This document shows, in pieces, positions 24,454 through 35,203 of a stretch of 64,000 nucleotides of DNA; within the stretch, counting starts at the first letter, position 1, and each line of letters opens with the position of its first letter. The stretch is from Apostichopus japonicus (Eukaryota > Echinodermata > Holothuroidea > Aspidochirotida > Stichopodidae), in assembly GCF_037975245.1 (NCBI RefSeq), contig NC_092564.1, positions 12,114,484 to 12,178,483 of the forward strand. The letters are read 5' to 3'. Below the pieces are notes generated by a model. That model was not told where the DNA came from. It saw only the letters and a program-made list of their open reading frames with translations, and did no database searches. Position numbers and translations under genes: made by a program.

Positions 24454-26680
24454 CTGGAAATGAAGAATTAGAAATGGAATCAAAATGGAATCAAACCAAA
24501 ACATGCAAAGAAATAAAGAAAATAAAGGGATCAAGTCAAGCCAAATTAATACCTGAAAAATAGAAGTTAGTAAAGAACTAAATGAATTAAACCAAACCAA
24601 TACCTGAAAATAAAATATGATTGAATGAGCCTAATCTAATTAAACCAAACCAAACCAAATCAATACCTGAAAAAAATATATATATAATAAAAAAGCAACC
24701 TAAAAGAAATCGAATACTTGAAAATAAAGAACAAAACAATTTATCCAAACTATCAACGAAGCCACTAAATGATTAGAATTATTTACTTGTCTAATTCTCA
24801 GACGCATGCCCATAGGCAAATAAGTTGGCAACGTAAAAAACAATTACCAAATATTGAGTATTCACCGGTGTAACGTAAGAGGGGGGGGACTTTCCAATCT
24901 GAACCCCCTCCCACCCACCTCACTCCTGCATTGATCCACACCTAATTATAACATAGCTCAACTGTGTCCAATTAAATGGAAGGTTGTTAGTAAATGTTCG
25001 ATTGGCGACAAAGTCTTCCCGTTCTTGAGCACATTTGTCGAAACACATTAAGTGTGCATTCATCGTGTTCAAATAAGTTTGACATCGTTGTTTGCTAACT
25101 GTCACGTTTCATCAAATTCTTCAATATTAGTCGCATTAAACATATCAGATGAATGTCAGCTGGAATAGTATGTTAACACCTCGTAAAAAGACATAAAACA
25201 TTGTTTATTCATTACTGTCACAGTCTATTACCCTGTCTAATAATTGCTTGATGATTAAATATTTAGCCTTCTATCATCCATATTACAGGGGGCGCTCTCC
25301 AGCTGACTACGCATATCCAAAGGTAACTGAGCATGATAATTAGGTGACAACATGTATTTGCATAACTTAATTCCTGCACCTTGGGTGGCCTATTGTATTT
25401 AATCATGCACGGAGAGTGTCCATTATTGTCAGTCTTGTACAGCGTTTGATACTCTTACAATATAGAGACATTCTTTAGCTCGATGTATATTTGCGTTGGA
25501 TTGGTTTGGAAGTTCTGGGAGTTTTGGGGGAGAGTAAAAAAGGGGCACGCATAGAGACAACAGTGAATAAAAGAGCAGAAAGACATTTCAACTGTTCACG
25601 TCTTAATTTGTACTTGTTGTGTAATATATATGTACAGGACCCCCGTCACATTATCAGTAGGATAAAAGTGAAAAATAGCTTACCTAGAATGATGAAAGGC
25701 ATAGATAATGCAACCTGATTGAAAGGAACACCGACGTAAGAGAGCAATCCCACTGCTGACACCACAGCAAGTGATGCAGACACCACTCCCAAGACACCCA
25801 ACCATGGTTTACTTTGGGTTCCATCTCGTATCATGATACAGGAAACGACTGCAAACATAATTAGAATAAAATAAGATGCGGCGAGGTAAGGGATAGCAGC
25901 AAACGCTAGATTAGTTTGTGATTCATCAAGAGAAGCTGACGTATAGCCGTTGACCTCTATGACGTCAGAATTTAGCTCATGAAGTAAATTCGTAACGGCC
26001 ATCTCCCAGTCGGCAGACAGTGTGTCGATGTCTTCAGGTGAACTCTGCAGACTGTACGATAGTAACAGTGCATCGGCTGCGACCAGTTCGTCATTCATGA
26101 TAGTTCTCCCGCCAAAAAAAGGAGCGATGTCGTAGCTGACACCTGTTGGTAAGGTAACCTCTGGAAAGGGTACAGTCACAACAGAGTCGTTGTTATTATA
26201 ATATCGTAAGGAGGACGTCACTGGATCGGGAAAGCAATGGTCGTTCCATTGGTTACACAGATTGGTAAAGTTTGCAGGTGTTGAACGTGTCGCAGGATAC
26301 ACCTCTAACTTTCTTATCTCTTCGTCGAGATCTAGGACAGCTTGCACGCTGTCTTGCCTCAGAATGTTGCCGTCGTCTGTGCATGTTATCGCTATAGATA
26401 CCTGTCGTTGCGTAAGATAGATTAATCGATTGGGTAAGGTATGTCGGTCGTCAACAGGGAACAGATCGTTCAATATCTCTCGTTCCTCTTTCGCACGACT
26501 TGTGATGGGAGAAAAGAGAAACTCGGCGTCAGATTGGAACTCCATAAATAGAATCCCAGCTCCTAGACCACTGGCAACGAATAAAGTGATCAAAATGATA
26601 GAGAGAGGGAAACGGCATAGAAATTTAGAATATCCTCGGAATAATTTCCTTAGTAACCACTCCATGCAGTTGCACTTCAT
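22676..26680 (-). CDS. Patched domain-containing (PTCHD3-like) 12-TM protein, gene B (two exons)
   Basis: Exon 1 is 26680..25684 and exon 2 is 24453..22676; joined in phase 1 they give 924 residues. The intron position and phase match gene A exactly. TM1 is about 24-43, GIGLDDMF at 333-340 in TM4, GFSVD at 793-797 in TM10, and the sequence FWSSSY/FWSKSH region before TM12 is shared with gene A. Differences from A are a longer linker between TM6 and TM7 containing a His run (HHHH at about 483-486) and many Asn/Gln/Ser, and a C-terminal tail about 37 residues longer, rich in Arg, Ser and acidic residues. The role is as for the patched-domain family: probably a polytopic lipid/sterol-type transporter or receptor; substrate not inferable. 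Same strand as gene A and 8.6 kb upstream of it, so a tandem duplicate. Confidence 0.92.
24454..25683 (-). other. Intron of gene B with repeated decoy 3' splice-site motifs
   Basis: 1230-bp intron. Within 270 bp of the real acceptor there are further minus-strand copies of the motif TTTTCAGGTATTGATTTGG-like (complement at about 24544, 24592 and 24655), nearly duplicating the true acceptor plus the first bases of exon 2. The rest is ordinary intronic sequence. Confidence 0.7.
25684..26680 (-). CDS. Gene B exon 1
   Basis: 997 bases from ATG (MKCNCMEWLL) to ATT CTA G|GTAAGC. It encodes TM1, the first loop and TM2-3. The next in-frame Met is residue 6, so the true start could be either; the first is preferred because the resulting length matches gene A. 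Confidence 0.92.
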
Positions 26681-26687
26681 GATGTAG

Positions 26688-27722
26688 TTTACTGTATTGC
26701 CTGTTTTGTTTGGTAAAGCTGCTTCGCTGCAAGTCGTTTGCTAACACCTGTCAAAGAATGAAAATAAAATGCTCAAAGTGAACCAACAATTTTTGAACAT
26801 GGTAATAAATACAGTAGGTTTAATCATACATAACTATGCTAGTATATTTGTAAAGGCATATGTAATTCGCAAGTTTTATCTGTGTATCATATATGGACTG
26901 TCATTATGCAAACATCAGCAATGTTTACAAGCCGAATATCGTGATGTACAATAACAGGCTGCTAATATAATAAGATATCATACGACACCTAGTTTGCTAG
27001 TCCTTGTTCAAATTGATCTCAAGCAGTCATTGTTAAATGAATAAAATCATGAAGAAAAAATCCTGTGTAGAATTTAGAAGAAAAACACCCTATTCGGACT
27101 GCTTGTCCAAAAGTGATACACAACGTACTCAAGCTGTAAATTTGTTGTCATCAATTGATCTTGTCTTTGACTTTCTGTGTCCGAGTTCTTTCAGTTGCAG
27201 TTATTTGATGGCAGTGGCGGCGGACAATGAACACCCAGTCCCTTAAATAATGGCTACATAAATACTTACTATGGCTAAATAAATACTCAGTACCATTATA
27301 GTCTTTTTAGACCTAGTCATCCATGGAGTGTATTGAGGCCTTATATAGTATTTCTATACAAACGCCAACTAGATTTCGGCCGTATTCATTCAAAACCCTA
27401 CAAAGGAAACTAGCTCTACTAAGTACCCTTGTAAACGTGACCGGCTATACTGTAAGCTATAGCAGTAAGTCGGTAATAGCTCCATGGTCTCACCAACACA
27501 GGGGAATATTGTCACGCGCAGTTCGAATAGGCTATAACTCAAAATAGCATTGCGCGCATGCAGCGTTTCGCTCCTATAATTGTGAAGGTTTTCACAATTT
27601 TTTGATTGTGAAGGTTTTCACCAAACCTATATTGGAATATTTTTATTCTCTCCAATCTATAAGAGCAAATCGTTGAAGCTATAGACAGCTCCCTCTATTC
27701 TGTTTCACGGGCCGGTGTCAAC
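26688..27722. other. No gene recognised upstream of gene B
   Basis: Presumably includes the promoter and any 5' untranslated exon of gene B, but no core promoter element can be called with confidence. Confidence 0.4.
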
Positions 27723-27727
27723 TAGAC

Positions 27728-29646
27728 CAGGCGCGTATCCAGGGGGGGCGTTGGGGGCGCGCGCCCCCCGGGTAAGAAAAAGAGGGGAGAAAAAAAAGAG
27801 AAGAAAAAAGGAAAAAAGAGGGGAAAAAAGAGGAGGAGGAGAGGAAGGAAGGGAAAAGAAAAAGAAGAAGGAAAGAAAAAGGAGAAAAGGGAGAAAGGAG
27901 GGAGTAGAAGACAAACGCCAAGACACCGGGAATAGAAAGAGGAACAGTGACATCATTACAGCGCTGAACCCTATTATATTCACATGGCCGGGTAGCCAGT
28001 GACGGATCGAGGATTTCGGAAGGGGCGCGCGCCTCACCCTACCCCTTATACCAACAACTCCACTTTTGACGTTTCCATTTTTCCTCTCTCACTAATGTAT
28101 CTATATATATATACTATATATGGTCTAGCATAACGCGTGTGTGTGTATGGACGCTTTAAACAATTGTGCTATGAAACCAACTGTGGCTGGTCTCGAGCTC
28201 GACCGAGTCGTCGGGGAACATGACGCATTTCGGGAAGGGGGCGACCACCCCCCCCCCCCCCCGAGCATATTTTGTTTTATGATATCGCTAGTAAATTCGA
28301 AATAGAAAATGCTTAGATGCAACTGACAAGGCATGGGAAGTGTCATTTCCAGTGATCTGGGAGGCATTTTCGGCCAAAATTTTCTTTTCAGGCTCTGCCC
28401 CTCCCTGGCAAATTATTCGCTGCGCGCCTGTTCGAATTTGTAAAACAAACAGCAGATATCACATCATATCAGTGAGCATGAAAATGGCGTTCCAGGATGA
28501 ACAGCCTCAAAAACTGTCTATGTGTGTAGTCAAAGGCGAAGGAGCCCAATTTGATTTGGGGAGGTGTAACGACTTGCCCGAAAATATAACCAATATTTTC
28601 GCGCGTTCAACATGTTAATGTCAATATCATATAAGCAAGCATCGGTTATTACATCGCATGCCATCATGTACCCCACGGTCACTGAAAGTTGCGCAGTATA
28701 CCGCGGGATGCTCACATAAACAACGAATTGTCCTATGTAGATGGAGAAAAAGCATGGAGGTCCAGTTATGTCAAAACTCAATTTTACATTAGTAATGGTG
28801 AATTAGTCGGCCAAGCTTAGAACTTTATTTTAATTACCAAAGAGATAATTTTTTAACTATTCATTTCCTTTAGCTACATCATTGCAATGTATTTTTCTTT
28901 CAGTATAGGTGCCCGAAAAATTCTCAGCATATTGCCCGAATTTTCAGAAAGGAATATTTCGTTAGGCCCCCCCCCCCCAGCCTCCCTGACCTATGTGTGT
29001 AGTGTTCCGTTTCGGAAATATCTGGTATTTTTTTCATTTCCTTCAATGAAGTTTTATAATAGCCGTTATAGGAGGTTTCAATATTTGTACACCAATAATT
29101 AACTGTGTCTGAATTTTCGAAAATTTCCTGACCAACTTTCTTCATCATACTTCCCTCTACTTGTGCAATTTTGACCAGTCTGTTAGGGGTTCAAGGAGGT
29201 TTTTCTATATTGGTTGTCCATACATGAAATTTTTGCGCAACATTATGGGTATGTTTTGAAGTGGAAATGTGAATTTTGAAATTCTGAACAAAAAATGGGC
29301 TTAAAACCTTCAAAAGTGGGGCTGTCGGGTATTGTGGGCCGCGACGTAGAATCACCTACAAAAAGCAATGATCCACAGGAGATGCGATGAGGTCGAACAT
29401 GATGTGTGACTGGTGACAATCTTCAAAATGGTTATGGATGGGGAAAAACTATTGGAAAATACTTGGTTCTCAGGCAAAAGTGTACATCTGGTTGGTCATT
29501 TTCAAGCCCGAGAAGTGTCATTTCCGGTGATCTGGGGGGTGTCAAAACCAGAAATTTTCTTGTACGCTGCGCGCCAACCGATGGTGGCGCTCCGCTGAGA
29601 TAGTAATTCGCGCCCCCCGGGTTAGAAAATCCTGGATACGCCCCTG
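27728..29646. mobile_element. 1.92 kb non-autonomous DNA transposon, copy 2 (5-bp target duplication)
   Basis: Ends are CAGGCGCGTATCCAGG and CCTGGATACGCCCCTG, flanked by TAGAC at 27723-27727 and 29647-29651. Same orientation and layout as copy 1, with small indels. The long pyrimidine/purine frames at its left end are not proteins. Confidence 0.87.
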
Positions 29647-29651
29647 TAGAC

Positions 29652-30541
29652 TGTACATACCGTATACTGCAGTTCATGATAGGTCTTATCCATTCGATTC
29701 TACAAAATAATGTAGTCTCTCCAAGTCTTTTTTTTTTCATCGTAAAATGTTTCCATTAATGAAATGCAGGTGAATAAACCGTCATACCTTCGCAATTTTG
29801 TTTGCCGTTCGGGTACAACTCGGAAGACTCATGATTAGTTTTCATAATTTACCTCTGCTAATCCATCAGGGAAATCAAATAGCCTAATCCCTTTTCTCCT
29901 GTTTCTTTCTGCTATTAAATTGTGTAAAACTAACTCCACTGAATTTAACAAGGAACAGAACTCATACAATATATATCAAGTCGTCTTACCCCCTCCCCCA
30001 AACTCATACAACATATTTCAAGTCGTTTTACCCCCCCCCCCCCACCACCCCAAACTGATACAATATATTTTAATTCGTCTTACCCCCTCTTTTATGACTA
30101 AATCAATTAACTTCCTCTCAGGCTGCCCGCACTTGACCCAACCCGCTCCTGTTACTGTAACGTAAGTTCATTAGTGATATAAATCCATCTAATGAATGTA
30201 AAACTTCATAATTGAGACACAGGAAATTTATGATAACGACGGTTAAAATACTGTCAGCTGGTTCTGAATATTAATGTTAGTTTCAACATGGCTGATTGCA
30301 TTAGTGACGAGGAGAAGTGATATGACTGACCTACATCATTATAATACCTTATTTTTTACAAAAATATTTCCAAATATTGCTTCGGACATCGAACATATTA
30401 TAAGGCAATTAATAGAAGAACAAAGCCTCCAGTTGTCGCAAAATTATAATATTCTATAATGTAGAAACTCTGCCATGCAAGTAATGATAGATTAATTAAC
30501 ATGTTCAATGTTATAAGACTAAGCTAAATATGTACATATAA

Positions 30542-30604
<63 letters not shown>

Positions 30605-30919
30605 CATTATTGCAACGTAGACTGTAAGTAATGTAGGCCTAATACGGGAATGGCCCAGCTTGCTCCAAAATCCGCTCTTGTCAAAAAGAAAAAAATGAAT
30701 TACCTATGATTATTCAGCTTCCGGAGACAACAAATTTGCGGTAAAGTCCACTCCTTTAACCACTATGGGCCTCCGTTCCAGTTGGCATTTGCTATCTTCA
30801 ATGTTCATCAGGAGCATTCATGAGATTCACGCTCTCATAGCATACACTGAAATACTAATTTAGCGATGAACGCATTATAGACTGTACGGTAATCTTTGCA
30901 ACAAACACGCTTCGTCATT
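29652..30919. other. No secure gene; small direct repeat
   Basis: A three-fold repeat of (A/C)TCATACAA(T/C)ATAT..TCAAGTCGT(C/T)TTACCCCC lies at 29960-30090. A degraded tRNA-like stretch is at about 30720-30775 on the minus strand. Confidence 0.45.
30541..30601. repeat. TA dinucleotide array
   Basis: About 60 bp of TA with no SINE tail recognised beside it. Confidence 0.95.
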
Positions 30920-32373
30920 ATGTTACACATTCACAGTTCAGGCCGCCTGAATATTAGCGTTCAGTTTCGCTTTGTGTTTCTCTCAGCGGTTATATTTGCT
31001 GCCGTGGCATTGTGCTTAATCAAACAAGCTATTGCGTCATTCACAACCAATGCTGGACATACTGCATGCCATAGACATAACGCGAGCTGTCCATTCAATA
31101 TCGACCGTCTCCAAAGAAGAATAATGCAGATAAAGAGAAAACAACAAGAGTGAATTTCCTTTTAGCAGCAGACTGCCTAGAACGCTCTCGTTTGAACACG
31201 TGTTAGCTTCTATGCAAGCAATAATAAAATAAAATAAAACTGTTATCAAACTGCTTATCCACTAGAGAGCCTGAGTAAAAGAATGTGTAAAAGTAAGTTG
31301 GCCGGCAGAGACTGATCTTCTACAGAGAGGCTAAATGACAAGTTACAGTAACAGAGGGGACAAAAACACGCACAGAATACAGACAGGTTATAATGAGCAT
31401 GGTGAACACAATGAGATAGATGAAAGGGGATTATAAGTAGACAATGGATAGACAATAGAAGATCCTGCTAAGATCGAAACGTCAGGCCAACTTACTTTTA
31501 AGAAATAATTATAAGGAACTGTGTGTACATGAGATAGAGAGAGAGGTGGAGAGAGAGGTGGAGGTGGAGAGAGGCATCGGTTTATGGCGGTCATGGTGTT
31601 GGAATTTCATATCCACGTTCTTGTCTATCTTCAAAATCAAGAACAGTGAAAAAAAACTTTCAGCCTCCACCGGGAGCCGAACCCGGGCCTCCCGCTTTAT
31701 ATGCGGATACCCTAACCACCATAGGCTGATTGTATGTCCAGAGGTTCGAAACCGGTAAGGATGGTCGTAATTCCACTGTAGGCGTTTGTTACCCCTATCG
31801 AACAATACTGCAATCATCCCAGTTTCCTTCATAATATAAGTCCTTCTTCGTGCATGGGAGTGATTGATCGCGTTTGACTGGGAAAGGAATTTCCGGGGGT
31901 TGGGATGGGGAGGAATTGGGGAGGGTATAGGGAAGTTGACGACTTTTGTCTAGAAACAATTACCGAAATTTTCACTTTGATTTATAACAAAAGCTGGTAG
32001 CATGGTGTCAGTGAAAGAAGCGTACAAAACTTTTGTTTTATTTTGATAAGCTATGAAGGAAACTCAAGCATGTGGGTTTATTACGAATTTGAAATGTAAC
32101 ATTTTCTCAGGCCTTCATCTTTGGCATATATATTTTAACTCTTATATTTTACTGCACTCTGCAATATACAGCCACAGCTTCATGCAAACACGGGCAGAGT
32201 TCCGTTATTTACACAGGATCGAAAACTATGTAAAGTTACCACCTATTATTGAGCCGCGAGTTGGGTGTGATGAATTCGTGTTAATTGTAACACGTCACCT
32301 TCAGGGAATAACGAACGGTTACTCGGACAATAGAATATTATTAGAAATGAGGCAAAGGGAAAAAACCAAGTGA
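30920..32373 (+). CDS. Candidate two-exon start of a type II membrane protein (unrecognised)
   Basis: An ATG at 30920 opens a frame with about 16 polar residues, one hydrophobic helix (FRFVFLSAVIFAAVALCLI), then a Cys- and His-containing basic stem ending at about 31148. The end can be read as AA CAA GA|GTGAAT (phase 2). At 32217 an acceptor TTATTTACACAG|G opens a frame in the matching phase: YVKLPPIIEPRVGCDEFVLI, VTRHLQGITNGYSDNR, running to a stop at 32371. The layout recalls Golgi glycosyl- or sulfotransferases, and GCDEFVLIVT is loosely like the strand opening GT31 catalytic domains, but no family motif confirms it. No later exons were found, so it may be chance, a fragment or a pseudogene. 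Confidence 0.25.
31640..31832 (-). mobile_element. tRNA-like SINE family 2, copy
   Basis: The minus strand has GGTGGTTAGGGTATCCGCAT and GGGTTCGGCTCCCGGTGG, with the family's AACCTCTGGACATACAATC segment and TTTTCACTGTTCTTGATTTT tail. A transposon copy, not a tRNA gene: the head lacks an acceptor stem. Confidence 0.8.
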
Positions 32374-32435
32374 ATTGTAAAGACGATGACGGTAAGAATT
32401 GAGCAATATCGGTTCGAGATACATTCCGGCCCGCG

Positions 32436-32812
32436 CTAATATGGTATGCGGACCCCCGAGTCCTTAGTACTATATGGGCCTAGCCTGCTAACATGGTATG
32501 CGGGCCACTGAGGCCTTAGTATACTTTAATGGGCCTAGCCTGCTAATATCGAATGCGGGCCCCTGAAGCCTTAGTACTTTAGGGGCCTAGCCTGCTAATA
32601 TTGTATGCGGTCCCTGAAGCCTTAGTACTTTATGGGTTAAGCCTGCTAATATGGTATGCGGGCCATGAGGCCTAAATACTTATGGGTCTAGCCTGCTAAT
32701 ATGGAATGCAGACCCCTGAGGCCTAAGTACTTTATGGGCCTAGCCTGCTAATATGGTATGTGGCCCCGAGGCCTTAGTACTTTATGAGCCTAGCCTGCAT
32801 TATTGTTCAATT
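32436..32812 (+). repeat. Tandem array, about 60 bp unit, about six copies
   Basis: Units approximate GGGCCTAGCCTGCTAATATG, GTATGCGGGCCCCTGAGGCC, TTAGTACTTTAT with point changes and small indels. Confidence 0.9.
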
Positions 32813-33077
32813 TAGGTAGTATAGTGACGTGATTATCTTTGGCCCTTATGATTCTCTCTAGCGCTTGCACAAAATTCGCCCCCACCTCGTATACAAAATC
32901 CGCCTGACACTTTTGGAAGTTAGCAGGCGCGGCTATACTAGGGGAGGGGTAACGGTTTACACTCCAGGTTTAACCCTCTCACAATAGTTCAAAGGATTTT
33001 GCCATTTATAGGACTCGATAGAGGTCAAATTTCTACGTTTTCATGTCATGGTACATTTCTCAGCCTTCTGCTGGCGT

Positions 33078-34576
33078 CAGGGACGTAGCCAGGGGGAGCG
33101 ACCGCTCCCCCCCCCCCCTTTCAGTGTCGATTTTTTTTTTCAAACTGTCGTTTTTTTAGCATGGTATTTTGTCAGTGCTCTTTTGATCTTGAATACTCGT
33201 CAGCTCCGTTAACTCGATTGTAATCGTAGTAACATTCACGCCTACTGATTCAACTACTTACTTAGTTTGGCAGATGCAATTAGATAAATATAGCTTATAG
33301 CCACTTACAAGCCTACAGTTGGCCACTGCGTAATAAAATACATATTGCCTACCTAACCGCACTCTATGGAATGTCACCAACTGTAACGTCGACAACGTCG
33401 TTCTATGAGTCGTCCTAAGTTGTTGCACGAACAGCATGTTATGAAGCTAAGCTAGCAACCGTACGTGATACGCACTTCCTATAATAAGTATTACACTGCT
33501 AATACACTGCGGTAACGATATTTGTTTTTAGGCCACTGCATATCTGGCTATATTACAAAATATGAAAGTTTATATTGTCCATCAGTTAAGTTCGTCAAAT
33601 GTATTAAAGTCCAGACATTGGACAATAAACAAGAATCATCCTACTGGAAAAATTGTAAAAGAGCACTATGTTTGTCTTTCTGATATATTATGCAAAAGAA
33701 TATGTAAAGGAATTCAAACAGGAAACAAAATCTGGTGATAATTATATCATATGATCAGGGGCGTAGCACTGTTGGTCCGGGCCTACATTTTTTTTGGCCA
33801 AGTTATCTTTTTTTTAAAAAACACCCATAATTCAAATCGATAAGCTTGCTGGACGAGTTTAAGAGTCTATAGACAGGAAAAAGTATTGAAATGAACGTAG
33901 CAAGAATATGGCTAAATTAGGTGACCTATTCTTCTGTCATCTAGGCTGTCATTTCTATCGCGTGCCGTTTCATTCAACACTCTACCCGCCAAAAAAGACA
34001 GTAGGATCCGATCTTGTCAGTTTTTTAACATGTAGTTAAGAACCCGTTTACGCAGATAATATTTCAGTTGAGAAAACAGTTGAGAAATTTGCATCAGATG
34101 GCAATCGTCGGATAGCTCTCGCCTTCTCTTATTAGGCTAACTTAAACATTTACTAGCTACAGTTGTATCAAAGACAACTACCGGCTATAGTTGTATCAAA
34201 GACATTTCTGGCCTATCTTTGTATCTACAAGTATCAGAAGTTAAAAAGTAAGACTACTCTGTACATGTACCTTGCTAATTTTAATACATTATGTAGTATT
34301 GAACTACGTACTATTTTAACTCGTTTGTTTTGGGGGTTTAAAAGTGATATTGAATGAGGTGTCTCAAGTTAGCAAGAGGCCAGGGAACCAGAATGAACAC
34401 TCGGGAAGGGCCGTTTCCGGCCATCTGGGGGGTTTGTAAAACCAAAAATGTTCTTGTACGCTCCGCGCCAACCGATGGTGGCGCTCCGCTCAGATAGTCG
34501 TGCCTACAACTTTGAAAATCTATATCAATCGCAAAAAGTGCTCCCCCCCCCTTTCAAATTCCTGGCTACGTCGCTG
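33078..34576. mobile_element. hAT-type non-autonomous element (1.5 kb)
   Basis: Ends CAGGGACGTAGCCAGG and CCTGGCTACGTCGCTG, with perfect 8-bp duplication GCTGGCGT at 33070-33077 and 34577-34584. The right end carries the shared module (about 34353-34520). A second terminus-like CAGGGGCGTAGC at 33757 suggests a nested, incomplete insertion. No transposase frame seen. Confidence 0.9.
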
Positions 34577-35095
34577 GCTGGCGTCGCTACCAAATGTAAA
34601 AGACAGGTAGGCGGTAGGCCCATCAGAACCACCACCTTGGAAATCACACACTTTACATATTGAAAAAGATTGTTCAAAATGTGGAATAATGTCGATCTTG
34701 TAAACTACAGTCATATCTTGGGATAGAGCTATCTATAAGGATTTGTTCTTTCACGAAAGGTTCGATAAATTCAGATCCTTGCCAGTCGTGGACTCCTGCA
34801 GCAGAAATGTGAAGAAGAAAGCTTATACATAAGACAGGTTAAGGGATAACTAATATTGTTTGTAAGATGTTAAAGTGTAATGGGAAATAATCACATGACA
34901 AGATAAAAAATGTAACTACAAAGCTTAGAAATTTCATTCTATTTATTCTGTATAAGAGGCTTTATGCCCTTTACAGCTGTAAGAATATAATGTAACTTTC
35001 ATAACATGAATCAATGAATTTTTTTTAAGGTAAATATCTGAGTCAAACAAGTTGTATTACAAGCAGTGAAAGTTAAGCGCATAATCAGTATATAC

Positions 35096-35157
35096 ATATA
35101 TAAATATAAATATATGTATATATATGCATATATATATATATATATATATATGTATTA

Positions 35158-35202
<45 letters not shown>
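35096..35202. repeat. Interrupted TA-rich array
   Basis: TATATA runs broken by GTATATATGCATATA and TGTATTAATATG. Confidence 0.9.

Positions 35203-35203
<1 letters not shown>

Noticed and set aside
32217..32373. Firm call as a beta-1,3-galactosyltransferase
   Set aside because: The resemblance is limited to a short hydrophobic strand; the expected RRxxIRxTW and DxD-type motifs were not found downstream.
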